Assembly (NCBI GenBank): GCA_020831635.1
Contig: JAFIGC010000008.1
Location: 1-64,000, forward strand
Direction: 5' to 3'
Length of the DNA stretch: 64,000 bases
Source of the DNA: Verrucomicrobiota bacterium
GTDB taxonomy: Bacteria > Verrucomicrobiota > Kiritimatiellia > SS1-B-03-39 > UBA6053
In this document: in pieces, positions 18,613-28,094 of the stretch
Layout: each line of letters begins with the position of its first letter
How positions within the stretch are numbered: the first letter of the stretch is position 1
The notes under the pieces: generated by a model
What the model was told of the DNA's origin: nothing
The model's input: the letters and a program-made list of their open reading frames with translations, nothing else
The model's database searches: none
Position numbers and translations under genes: made by a program

Positions 18613-20636
18613 GAGACCTCCAATTCGCAGGGTTTGGGTGAGGACGAGCTGGGACACCAAAAGGATTGGTCCAAAGAAATTCCATCCAGGCTCAAAGCTT
18701 CCCATCGCACTTCTTCCGGCGTGACCCGTAGCAAACCGAAATGATGGGCGGGCACATTGCAAACCGAGAACGGGTTCTGTATTTTGCCCTCAATCGGCTG
18801 ATAAACACGGCCGCCTCCTCCCGCGGAAATGATTGACGTGAGTCCGCCGGGGAATTCGGAGCGCTCGTACCCGTGTTCGTGTCCGTGAAACATGGCGGTG
18901 ACCCGATGTTGGACCGCCAGGGGAAGTATGTATTGACGGCAGGCGCGCATGGCCGCTTCAAGTGGCAGACCATCGGCGGCCAGTTGCCCATGACCGGCGG
19001 AGGAATAGGCGGGATAATGATTGGCCAGAAAAATGAACGGCGTGGAAGCATTTTTGAGCGTCTGATCCAGCCAACGGTGCCCTTCACTTTCCGGTGCCCA
19101 GTCCAGCGCGCCATCAATGCCGATCCAGGTGGCCACACCCAGGGTGAGCGCCCAATTCGGCGTTCCCGACGGGGAGAGGAACAAGTGATCAAAAAGAACG
19201 GAATCATCTTCGTGGTTTCCCCGTACAGCCAGGGTGGGCGTTGTGCGGAAGAGGTCGGGCACACGTCCAAAACATTCCGAATCCCATCGGCAATCCTCCC
19301 GTCCGTTGGAAGTCAGATCTCCGAGTAACAGCAAGATATCCGGGCGTTGATCCGCGAGCGCGGCCATCACCCGTTCAAAACGTTCAGGACTGGGACTGGG
19401 ATCTCCGACCACGCCCACCGTATAACCGGATTCAGGAGAAATCGTACGCAACCGCCCTTGGACAAGCTCCCTTCCCTCCACATTCCGCGCGGGGCCTTCC
19501 CCGGCGCGCAGGCGGTAGCCAATTTTTTGCCCGGGGCGGAAGTCCCCGACGCTGAAACCGTGTAACACCCCCGGGGGGGACTCCACGCGAATTCCCCCCT
19601 CCACCTCCAACACCACCGGGAGGATTCCCGTGGTGCGACAAGCAAGGGTGAAAGTATGCTCATCCGCCCACCCGAGCACAGGGCCCGTTTGCAAGGTGAC
19701 ATCCTCCGCCCGAAAAGCCGTGAGGTCGGAGGGAAGCTGTATGTCCGGAAGTTCTCCGCTCCGGCAGAACCTCCGCAACGCCAGGGTATGGAGCACATCG
19801 AAGGCCTTCTTGCCCGCCCACTCACGGGTAAGCCGGTTGGCACCGTTCCGAAGAAGTTTCGCGGGAATGCCGGACCAATCCCGATAGCGCATGTCTGCAA
19901 GCGGACGCGCCAAAGACCGACCATTCAACTGCGGGGGATGGTCTCCGGCGTTCACCAACGTAAGAGAAGTGAAGCGTTCCGGATCCGTTACCTCAAACAA
20001 CCGCCTGGCACTGAACCGAAGCCTTTCGGGGGGCGTTCCTTTTTCTTTCACCGTGGCTTCACTGACCACCCGCCATCCGGTGGAACCGGCCAAAATCCGC
20101 GCACCCACCAGATGCCATCCAGGATCAAGAGACACCGAATATAAATGCGCCACATCCTGAAGCTGGAAATGATTGCCCTTTTGCAGCGTATCTCCCAGTG
20201 GCCGCCCATCCATCCACCATTGCATCCACCAGTCCGCACCCGCATGGATGCTCAAGCGCCTTGCTTCATCCAGATGAAAGCGACCGAAGACATAGGCGGC
20301 GGAGCCTGCCACCCCATCGCCAAAGATCCGCGACAAATCCAACACGCCATTGGCATCCGGCGCCACATCTCTCCCGGGGAGTTCTTTGTTTTGGACGTGG
20401 ATCGACTCCGGCCAGTCGCTTGAAGCCGGGTCCACTTCCAAGAGGCAGGGCTCCATCGTCCATGGCCCATGAGCCACAAACTTGCCATATAGTCGCCAGG
20501 AAACGGGCCAACCTGAAAACTGCCGCCAAGCCCCCGGCAGATCCCGGCAGCAGTCCAGCGGGTCCGCAAACCATTCCCCGGAAGCTCCCCCCCGGATCAG
20601 TTGGTATTCCCACGCACTGTTTTTAATCAGATTCAA
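18609..20636 (-). CDS. Calcineurin-like metallophosphoesterase domain protein
   Basis: 675 aa; VVGDPSPSPERF, LLLGDLTSNGRED, AVRGNHEDD, FLANHYPAYS, MFHGHEHGYER motifs. Confidence 0.85.
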   Translation of the reverse strand: MNLIKNSAWEYQLIRGGASGEWFADPLDCCRDLPGAWRQFSGWPVSWRLYGKFVAHGPWTMEPCLLEVDPASSDWPESIHVQNKELPGRDVAPDANGVLDLSRIFGDGVAGSAAYVFGRFHLDEARRLSIHAGADWWMQWWMDGRPLGDTLQKGNHFQLQDVAHLYSVSLDPGWHLVGARILAGSTGWRVVSEATVKEKGTPPERLRFSARRLFEVTDPERFTSLTLVNAGDHPPQLNGRSLARPLADMRYRDWSGIPAKLLRNGANRLTREWAGKKAFDVLHTLALRRFCRSGELPDIQLPSDLTAFRAEDVTLQTGPVLGWADEHTFTLACRTTGILPVVLEVEGGIRVESPPGVLHGFSVGDFRPGQKIGYRLRAGEGPARNVEGRELVQGRLRTISPESGYTVGVVGDPSPSPERFERVMAALADQRPDILLLLGDLTSNGREDCRWDSECFGRVPDLFRTTPTLAVRGNHEDDSVLFDHLFLSPSGTPNWALTLGVATWIGIDGALDWAPESEGHRWLDQTLKNASTPFIFLANHYPAYSSAGHGQLAADGLPLEAAMRACRQYILPLAVQHRVTAMFHGHEHGYERSEFPGGLTSIISAGGGGRVYQPIEGKIQNPFSVCNVPAHHFGLLRVTPEEVRWEALSLDGISLDQSFWCPSSSSPKPCELEVS

Positions 20637-23055
20637 TGGAATTCCTTTTCAGTTCAATCACAAAAACCGGCTGGGTGTTGGGGATTTGCAGCCCCCCCTC
20701 CTCCAGACGACCGCTCGCAATCGGTTGCATGTGCCAATCATAGAAGGTGTAGCGCATGCCTTTGAGCGCCGGCGAGCGGATGAGGCCGCCCACCCGCGCA
20801 TGCAATACGGGAAGTTCCCCCCTCACGGTTGGGTTTTCCGAATCGCCCAGAGAGAAACCGGTGTTGAAACTGGTGCTCACCAGGGACAGCGAAATGTGAG
20901 AGGCTTCGGCAAAGGGCTTTCCGTCCAGGCTGTGCATGGCGAAGGAAATATATTTACTCTCCTCGGTGATCGGCTCGAAGATCCCTTCGTCATTGCGGAT
21001 TTCAACATCCGTGAGGCTCACGCCGTTCTCAAATTCCAGCCGATGGCCCACCCGGTTCAATAGACCGGTGAAGGCAACCGCAGCCGGCGCGTCGAAGCGA
21101 AGAAATCCGTTTTCCCAATCAAAAATCATCTCGTCGGTGGGTCGGTACGGATTATGGGAAATCCGGTCGGCGTTGGAAATGTGAGGCCCGAGGATCGCAT
21201 CTTCCCGCAGGTTGGGATCAATCCAAAGTCTCACGCCATGTTCATAAGTGGTGGGGAGCATCGCCATTCCCTTTTTACCATAGCTCCGACCGTAGGGCAT
21301 GGTGTCGGGGTCATATAGGGACTGGGCGCCGTAGAGGAAGATCGTGGGCCGGGGGGCGGGTTGCAGGAGACCGGAGCGGAACATATGTCCGGCGGCGCGC
21401 ATCATGGAACTTTGCACCTCGTCGTAGGTGTAGTGATACCCCTGGGGATGCCCTCCGGTGCTAATATCCATGGGTTTGTCAAAGGGGCGGTCTTCCAGGG
21501 CGACCTGATGCAGGCTGTTGTCGCCAAAATAATGCCAGCAGACGAAGTCCCAGTCTTGAATCATGGCCAACGCGGCGAGGCGCAGGGGGTAATCGGCACG
21601 GTATTTGGCGGGCTGTTGAATTTGGGTCTCGTAGACCAGATATGGCATGCCTGGGGCTCGGTTATGTTCAAGCCAAGGAACTCCCTGTGCAATCCCCGGG
21701 GGTTTGAGAAGCCAGTTGTTCCAACGACCCTCGTTGGGTTCCACGGCACGGGCTTCCAACTCCGCAAGCCGACGGCCCAATTCGTCGGTGGCCAGATCCA
21801 CATTGGCCCACCGATCCCGCCCCACCCCGTTCACATAGGCGTCATGCGCAATTGCCTCCCCGTGCTGGAGCATGTACTGCACTTGGATCCGATATCCGAT
21901 TCCGGTGTCGAGTATCACGGGCGCCCGGCGCGTGCTTCTTCCCAAGGGCTTGATGGCCGCCATTTCCTTCTGCTTGTGTTGGATCAACATTTCGGTGAGA
22001 AAACGGAGCACATCGCGGCCGCGCTGGTCGGAAAAATCCTCCCGGCTGTATTCCTGCTCAAGAGCCTCCAGGGCCGCGAGGGCGTGGGCGCCCGCATCGT
22101 TGATGCTGATCTGTGCCGGGGAGGGTTTGTCCATGGGTGCGAACAATACCGTGCCCTGATCCAGAGATTCCCCCGGGAGCAGGCCTTGCCACGCGGCGGC
22201 CAGTGCGGCCTCGTCTCCGTAAGTTTCCCGAAGAAAATCGTGCCAATGGTCAATCAACTGATTGCGGAAAAAAGCGGGGAGTTTTTGCCAGGAGCCACCC
22301 AGCATGCGGCGGATCCACCACTCCTCGTTGCTCAATTCCCAGACCGCGAACACCGGATCGTCCGCCCAACGCAATCCGGTATAGGGATTGTAGTGGTTGG
22401 CAACCCGTTGCATGCGTTGAATGCCGAGGGCTTGAATCCGCGGATCCCAAACCCGGGCGGGATGGTTGCGAATGCGCATACGCCCCCCGGCCTCTTCCAA
22501 GGCCGCAATCCAATCTCCGGCCGTCTCGGGATCCTCGATCACATCCACATCCCCGGGACGCGCGTCCCCCACTTGGTTCATCCCGGCCATCCAGACCTTG
22601 AATCCCCGATCCCCCGCACGCGCCAGGAAGTAATTCGCGTCATCCATCGCCGATCCGTCCCCGGGCACAAAATCGACATCCTCTCCTGAAAATCCGGCCC
22701 AAAGTCTCATGGCGTTAAAGCCCAAGTCATCAAAGCGGTCCAGCAGAATCTCCGTGCCTTTTCGAGCCGTTTCCACCTTGCGGGCCACTTCCTCCGGGTT
22801 GTCCTCGGGAAGCGCCCCGGCATTCGGGTACAAACGCCCGATCACCGCCCAATACCTCTGGCGTTCCCCTTCACTCCACAACTGCCCATCCCGAACCGTG
22901 ACATAGCGCTCTTCGGGGATCGACGCGGGATCGACAGGCGCGACTTTGGGTTCCATCGCCAACAAGAAAGGTCCAATCATCATTGCGGTCATCGCGGCCA
23001 TCGGAAGCAACTGTTTGAAGTTGAACGCATCGAATATGTTTCGTTTGAGTTTCAT
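20623..23055 (-). CDS. Secreted glycoside hydrolase-like protein (cellulase/GH5-like TIM barrel)
   Basis: 810 aa; RFDDLGFNAMRLWAGFSGEDVDFVPGDGSAMDDANYFLARAGDRGFKVWM and AVWELSNEEWW (acid in NE-like motif); signal-like N-terminus. Confidence 0.65.
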   Translation of the reverse strand: MKLKRNIFDAFNFKQLLPMAAMTAMMIGPFLLAMEPKVAPVDPASIPEERYVTVRDGQLWSEGERQRYWAVIGRLYPNAGALPEDNPEEVARKVETARKGTEILLDRFDDLGFNAMRLWAGFSGEDVDFVPGDGSAMDDANYFLARAGDRGFKVWMAGMNQVGDARPGDVDVIEDPETAGDWIAALEEAGGRMRIRNHPARVWDPRIQALGIQRMQRVANHYNPYTGLRWADDPVFAVWELSNEEWWIRRMLGGSWQKLPAFFRNQLIDHWHDFLRETYGDEAALAAAWQGLLPGESLDQGTVLFAPMDKPSPAQISINDAGAHALAALEALEQEYSREDFSDQRGRDVLRFLTEMLIQHKQKEMAAIKPLGRSTRRAPVILDTGIGYRIQVQYMLQHGEAIAHDAYVNGVGRDRWANVDLATDELGRRLAELEARAVEPNEGRWNNWLLKPPGIAQGVPWLEHNRAPGMPYLVYETQIQQPAKYRADYPLRLAALAMIQDWDFVCWHYFGDNSLHQVALEDRPFDKPMDISTGGHPQGYHYTYDEVQSSMMRAAGHMFRSGLLQPAPRPTIFLYGAQSLYDPDTMPYGRSYGKKGMAMLPTTYEHGVRLWIDPNLREDAILGPHISNADRISHNPYRPTDEMIFDWENGFLRFDAPAAVAFTGLLNRVGHRLEFENGVSLTDVEIRNDEGIFEPITEESKYISFAMHSLDGKPFAEASHISLSLVSTSFNTGFSLGDSENPTVRGELPVLHARVGGLIRSPALKGMRYTFYDWHMQPIASGRLEEGGLQIPNTQPVFVIELKRNSIESD

Positions 23056-23074
23056 AAATTTACATTTCCCGCAT

Positions 23075-25024
23075 TTACCGCGCTTGAATTCTCAGGGTTT
23101 GATGGCGGGGCCCCTCGGGGGCGAGATCCACCGGACGGGAGGTTTGCTCCCCGTGGGAAAAAGTCACATCCACCCGATGCGGTCCGGGTTCCCGGACCGT
23201 GAAAATCACTTGTTGCGGCCCGCTGGAGCCCACGTTCACATTTCCTGCGATCTGCCGCGCGGCCACCAAGGTGTCCGACGCATCAAAGAGACGTACCCAG
23301 GCCCCCGTCACCCCCAGCGGCGCGTCCAAAGCCACGGTCAGAGACCGGGAGGAAATGCGTTTGCGCTCATCCAGCACGGTGCCCGCCTCCGGCACGTCGG
23401 GACGGTGGGCCGGCGTCTCATTCGTCAGCAGCCAAAGGCTGCCGTCCCGTCCGCCCACAAGCAGGTCATTGGCGCCATCCCCGTTCACATCCCCGGCAGC
23501 CGCCCCGGTTTTCACCAGGTTGTTGTAAATATGACGGGGCCAGAGCCCGGACTCATACTTTTCAGGCATCATAAAGGAGGCATATCCGCGATTATTCAGA
23601 AAGAAATCCGGCGAACCGGATGTCCCGCTGAGTGAATAAATATCCAGGGTGCCGTCCATACTCAAATCCTCCACCAGTGCCGCGTACAGGCCCGGTACAT
23701 CGTCCTGAATCTCATTGCCGTAGCGGGTGATATCCACGAGGCGTCCATCCTGGTTTTCCAACAGCCATTTCGTATCGTCCACCAACACATACACCGCGTT
23801 TCGACCGGGATCCACCACGGGGGCCATGGAGGCGGTGGCAAATTCAAACTCGTCAAATTCTCCGCCCAACGTTTGCGAATCAAATCCCTCCGCTCCATTC
23901 AGCAAGAGATATCCGGGGCCACTGAGCCAGAGGATATCGGTGCGGCCATCACCGCTCCAGTCGCCCAACTCAAAATATCCGCCGGCTCCTTCCAAATTGA
24001 CCACTCCCAACGCTTCGGCGCGCTCGAGAAAGGTCTCGCCCTCCACGTCATCCGCAAAAGAATTGAAATACAGTCTCAATCCACCTTCTTTGAGGGACAC
24101 CACCACATCGGGAAAACCGTTGGCATTCAAATCGGCAAACGCCGCGCTGCGCACCCCCGCCGGATCCACGTCGAGAAGATCGCTTTTCTCAAAAACCCCC
24201 TGATCGTTCTGCAGGAAAATCACCCCGTCAAGCAACAGATCCGCACGACCATTGCCCTGGACGTCCGCCAAGGACACGGACCGGAAACCCACCTCTCCGA
24301 CCCCAAGGGCTTCGCTTTTTTCCTCGAATTCACCCTCCTCGGTCTGGAGATACACCCGGGATCCGGCCCCGCTGGTGGCAATCAGGTCGAGCCGTCCATT
24401 TCCATTCACGTCAAAGATCGCCACCCCGCCCACCGGGGCCTCGAGTTGATCGATTTTGCGGTCGGAAAACCGGGTGAAGGGGGTTGCGGGGTAATAGGCC
24501 CGGTCCGTCGCCAGATCCCGTGCCATTTGCCATAACATGGCCGTCTGCCCATTAAAGACCGCAAACATGATGTCCTCGCTCCCCGGATCCACCCCCTCGT
24601 CCGCGTTGCCCTGCAGTTCCCATTGCTCCGGAGACGCGTCCGTTCCCATCTGCGCCTTGTGCCAACTGCCGCCCCCGACGTAATAGAGCACCCGATTTTG
24701 CATGCGACGCCCGCCCCGTCCGGCAAAGACCACGATGGACTGGTCTTTCTGCAGGGAGAGAATCTCGGTCAAATGCCCCCGATCCCCGGTGGTCATCGTG
24801 ACCCGTTCATAGGGAAGTTCACCCTTGGAAAATTCATCAATCCGAAAGACCACCCGCATCTCGCGGGCATCCACCTCTTCGATGGTGGCCTTGAACACAT
24901 GGGAATACAGATCATGGAGATGACGGGGTTGCATGGCCGGATTGATCACCGCATGGAGCCGGGGCGAAATAATCGAAAAGACAGTCAATAGAGGCAGAAT
25001 TCGAAACAGGTTGTTTTTTTTCAT
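23075..25024 (-). CDS. Secreted FG-GAP/VCBS repeat protein
   Basis: 649 aa; repeated FDVNGNGRLDLI, ADVQGNGRADLLL, ADLNANGFPDVVV, GDWSGDGRTDILW, GDVNGDGANDLLVGGRDG. Confidence 0.9.
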   Translation of the reverse strand: MKKNNLFRILPLLTVFSIISPRLHAVINPAMQPRHLHDLYSHVFKATIEEVDAREMRVVFRIDEFSKGELPYERVTMTTGDRGHLTEILSLQKDQSIVVFAGRGGRRMQNRVLYYVGGGSWHKAQMGTDASPEQWELQGNADEGVDPGSEDIMFAVFNGQTAMLWQMARDLATDRAYYPATPFTRFSDRKIDQLEAPVGGVAIFDVNGNGRLDLIATSGAGSRVYLQTEEGEFEEKSEALGVGEVGFRSVSLADVQGNGRADLLLDGVIFLQNDQGVFEKSDLLDVDPAGVRSAAFADLNANGFPDVVVSLKEGGLRLYFNSFADDVEGETFLERAEALGVVNLEGAGGYFELGDWSGDGRTDILWLSGPGYLLLNGAEGFDSQTLGGEFDEFEFATASMAPVVDPGRNAVYVLVDDTKWLLENQDGRLVDITRYGNEIQDDVPGLYAALVEDLSMDGTLDIYSLSGTSGSPDFFLNNRGYASFMMPEKYESGLWPRHIYNNLVKTGAAAGDVNGDGANDLLVGGRDGSLWLLTNETPAHRPDVPEAGTVLDERKRISSRSLTVALDAPLGVTGAWVRLFDASDTLVAARQIAGNVNVGSSGPQQVIFTVREPGPHRVDVTFSHGEQTSRPVDLAPEGPRHQTLRIQAR

Positions 25025-25060
25025 GGAAGGGCTCTTGGTTGGAATGTTGAAAAAAGGTGA

Positions 25061-25074
25061 TGAGAATATTTACA
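25061..25074. promoter_or_regulatory. Weak operator-like site TGAGAATATTTACA
   Basis: 9/14 to consensus; about 37 bp upstream of the FG-GAP gene. Confidence 0.3.
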
Positions 25075-25845
25075 TCAAAAACCGGAGGATGCACCCCCAT
25101 CCACGGGCAAGGTGATTCCGGTGATAAATTTTGCCGCGGGGGAGGAAAGATATACCGCCGCGTGGCCGATGTCATCCGGGTCGCCGAAGCGGGCCAGATG
25201 GGTGCGTTGCAAAATCCGCTGTTCGCGGGCGGGATCCCCGGAAAGGGCCTGGCGCAACATGGGGCTTTCAATCCAGCCGGGGGCAATTCCGTTCACGCGC
25301 ACCCCCAGAGGCGCGAACTCGCTGGAGTACGCGCGCACCATGCCCAGCAGGGCCGATTTGGCGGCGGTGTAGGCAATCACCCGCGGCATGCCCATCAGCG
25401 CCGTCATGGAACAGATCAGCAGGATGCTCCCCTCCCCCCGCTCTTGCATCGATGGAGCCAAGCCGCTTATCAAGGCGTGCGCGCCGGTCACATGGGTGCG
25501 CAAAACGGTCTCCAACTCATCCATGGAGGTGTTCACCGCGTCTTTTTTCAAATGAACCCCGGCGTTGCTCACCAAAATATCCACGCCCCCATGGGCGTCG
25601 AGGACACCGGCGACCAAGGAGGCGATGGACACCTCGTTTTGAAGGTCCGCCGTGAACCAGACCGAGCTCCCGCCAAGGGCTTCCGCGGTCTGACGCAAAG
25701 GTTCCTCGCGTCGTCCCACCAGAATCACCTTCGCGCCCGCGCGCACAAAACAGGCGGCCATGCCCGCGCCCAGTCCGGTGCCGCCACCTGTGATAAGTGC
25801 GGTTTTTCCTTTCAAATCAAAGGCGGTTTGCGTCTCGTTTAACAT
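25075..25845 (-). CDS. SDR family oxidoreductase
   Basis: 256 aa; [18 protein letters not shown] motif (VSNAGVHL), YTAAK motif; overlaps upstream CDS. Confidence 0.92.
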   Translation of the reverse strand: MLNETQTAFDLKGKTALITGGGTGLGAGMAACFVRAGAKVILVGRREEPLRQTAEALGGSSVWFTADLQNEVSIASLVAGVLDAHGGVDILVSNAGVHLKKDAVNTSMDELETVLRTHVTGAHALISGLAPSMQERGEGSILLICSMTALMGMPRVIAYTAAKSALLGMVRAYSSEFAPLGVRVNGIAPGWIESPMLRQALSGDPAREQRILQRTHLARFGDPDDIGHAAVYLSSPAAKFITGITLPVDGGASSGF

Positions 25846-27053
25846 TTGGGGTCTCCGTCGTCCTTGCGGGAGGACGCGTGCTGGTGTTTATAGGGAATTA
25901 GATATTCGTGGTGCCCAAACGCCTCGGGTTTGCTGGGTTCGCCGGCGGCCACTCGACACAACAGCTCCACCAGCCGCCGCCCCTCTCCGTCCAGACTGCC
26001 GCGTCCGTGCAGGGGACCGCTGGCATCGAAATCCATGTCCTCGGACATACGCCGGTAGGTGTCGGCATTGCCGGTCACCTTGATCAGCGGCGCGATCGGT
26101 GAGCCAATGACACTGCCCCGTCCGGTGATAAACAGCACCACATGGCAACCGCAGGACACCAGGGCGGTGATGCCCTCGGAGTCGTTGGGATTGGTGTAGC
26201 CAAACTGCATGAAATGCTCGTCCGGCACCGTGTCCAGCAGCCAGAGTCCGGGATGGGGCAGACGAGTGGAACTGGGAATCACCCCTTGAATCGGCTGACT
26301 GCCGCTTTTGGCAAAGGCCCCCAGACTTTTCTCCTCGATGGTGGTTAGTCCGCCCGCGAAATTTCCCGGCGAGGCGGAGTACTGCCGTACCGCGCGGCAG
26401 TAGGCCTCCGCCTTGTCGTAGCCCGCCGCAAGTTGTTCCCGGGCCTGTTCATGGACGCCCCGGGACACCATCAATTCTTTGAGCCCGATCATCTCCACCA
26501 GTTCTTCGAAGATCGCGGTGCCGCCTGCGTCCACCAACTGATCAAAACACCGGCCCACCACCGGATTGCCGGCCAAACCGGAGGTGCTGTCCGATCCCCC
26601 GCACTCCGCGCCCACCACCAGATCCGCCAACGACATCTCGCAGCGGGGGATCTGGAGCAAGGCTTCGCGGGTGGCGGCCAGCCATTCCTTCCCATGCAGA
26701 ATCGAGGAGCGGGTTCCCCCCAAATCCTGGACCAGAAAATGATGGGCCAACCGACCGCTTTTCCGCACATTGTCGGCAATTTTCTCCGCCTGGGTGTACT
26801 CGCAACCCAGACCGATACAGAGGACCGCCCCCACGTTGGGATGGGTGGCCAGACTCAGGAGCATCCGCACCGCATAGGGATTGTCGTAGCAACCATGAAA
26901 GCCGATGACCTGGGTGTCCGGTTCGTTGGCGGCCACCTTTTCGGCCACAAAACGGGAACACTCCACGGTGTAAACCACCAGGGTGAGATTGCGGATGCCT
27001 TTGCGTCCGTCCCTCCGGGGATATCCTAGCCAAATTGTGGGAACTTCAGTCAT
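25839..27053 (-). CDS. UxaA family dehydratase, large (C-terminal) domain as separate subunit
   Basis: Start at [52 protein letters not shown] motif of altronate/galactarate dehydratase family. Confidence 0.88.
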   Translation of the reverse strand: MTEVPTIWLGYPRRDGRKGIRNLTLVVYTVECSRFVAEKVAANEPDTQVIGFHGCYDNPYAVRMLLSLATHPNVGAVLCIGLGCEYTQAEKIADNVRKSGRLAHHFLVQDLGGTRSSILHGKEWLAATREALLQIPRCEMSLADLVVGAECGGSDSTSGLAGNPVVGRCFDQLVDAGGTAIFEELVEMIGLKELMVSRGVHEQAREQLAAGYDKAEAYCRAVRQYSASPGNFAGGLTTIEEKSLGAFAKSGSQPIQGVIPSSTRLPHPGLWLLDTVPDEHFMQFGYTNPNDSEGITALVSCGCHVVLFITGRGSVIGSPIAPLIKVTGNADTYRRMSEDMDFDASGPLHGRGSLDGEGRRLVELLCRVAAGEPSKPEAFGHHEYLIPYKHQHASSRKDDGDPKC

Positions 27054-27393
27054 AGGATGTATCCGTGGGCGCGCCGGTGTGGGCGTCGAGTGATCCGCTG
27101 CGCTCGTCCAAGCGACTCCTGCAATTGTGCAAATGCACCCACTCGCCGGAGCGAATGAGGCGGGTGGCCAACCCGATGCATCGGCCATACCGCAGCACCT
27201 CTTCTCCGGGGGCAAGATCACAAAGCGCGATTTTGTGACCGTTCGGGATGAGGGTGAGGGCGTTCAGGGTGTAAACGTCGCCATCACCGCGCAACTCGAC
27301 GCCCCCCCCATCCGGGACCTCCGCCAAGACCACCGCCATGTTGTCGGCGGCGTGCACGCGAAACGCGGGCGAAAGGGTTTCAGAGGATGCCAT
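27046..27393 (-). CDS. SAF-domain small subunit of UxaA-type dehydratase
   Basis: 115 aa; [17 protein letters not shown]...[30 protein letters not shown]; overlaps the large subunit ORF. Confidence 0.85.
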   Translation of the reverse strand: MASSETLSPAFRVHAADNMAVVLAEVPDGGGVELRGDGDVYTLNALTLIPNGHKIALCDLAPGEEVLRYGRCIGLATRLIRSGEWVHLHNCRSRLDERSGSLDAHTGAPTDTSYD

Positions 27394-28090
27394 AGCTGCG
27401 AAACGCCTCCGTTGCGGTCATGCCGTTTTCGATGGCCTTGAGGACCACTTTCTCTCCGCGCGCCTTTTCCAGCGCCGCTTGAATCACTTCGGTTACCATC
27501 GCGGCGGGGATGATCAGCACCCCGTCCATGTCCCCGAACACCAGGTCTCCGGGCTCGATCCATACCCCGCCCAATTCGATGGGACAGCGAAAGGCCGCGA
27601 CCGCGACCCGCACCGACGAATCCTGGGCATAGCGGCCCCAACTGAACACCGGCCAATTCTGCGCCAGCACCTGCGGGGTGTCCCGGTGATAACCGTCAAT
27701 CACCGCCCCAACCCCGCCGCGGGTGCGGGCGGTGGCCGTGAGCAACTCCCCCCAGTAGGCGGATCGATGGGAACCGCCCCCGGCGACCACCACCTCGCCC
27801 GGACGGATGTCATCCAGTGCCTCGGTCAGCAGGCCGAAAGGCTTCGCCTGGGGACCGTCCACATCCGCATACCGGAACGGCATCGCCCGACCCGCAATCT
27901 TCATGGGCGCCCGCAGGGGCTGCACCGGTTGGGGCAGGAATTGATGGTAGCGGCCCATCGCATCCAGAATATCCCCGACCACCGGGGTGTATAATTGACC
28001 GGTGAGGAGGGCGAAAAGTTCTTCGTCGGAGTTCCAAGTCGGGGCGGTCATATCTGCATTTTTACACATTTCGGGGTTTTGAAAAAGCAT
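27380..28090 (-). CDS. RraA family protein (HMG/CHA aldolase-like)
   Basis: 236 aa; [51 protein letters not shown]. Confidence 0.88.
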   Translation of the reverse strand: MLFQNPEMCKNADMTAPTWNSDEELFALLTGQLYTPVVGDILDAMGRYHQFLPQPVQPLRAPMKIAGRAMPFRYADVDGPQAKPFGLLTEALDDIRPGEVVVAGGGSHRSAYWGELLTATARTRGGVGAVIDGYHRDTPQVLAQNWPVFSWGRYAQDSSVRVAVAAFRCPIELGGVWIEPGDLVFGDMDGVLIIPAAMVTEVIQAALEKARGEKVVLKAIENGMTATEAFRSYGIL

Positions 28091-28094
28091 TCAC

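Noticed and set aside
21361-22689. 442-aa plus-strand ORF opposite the GH-like gene
   Set aside because: Antisense shadow; low-complexity Gly/His/Val composition.
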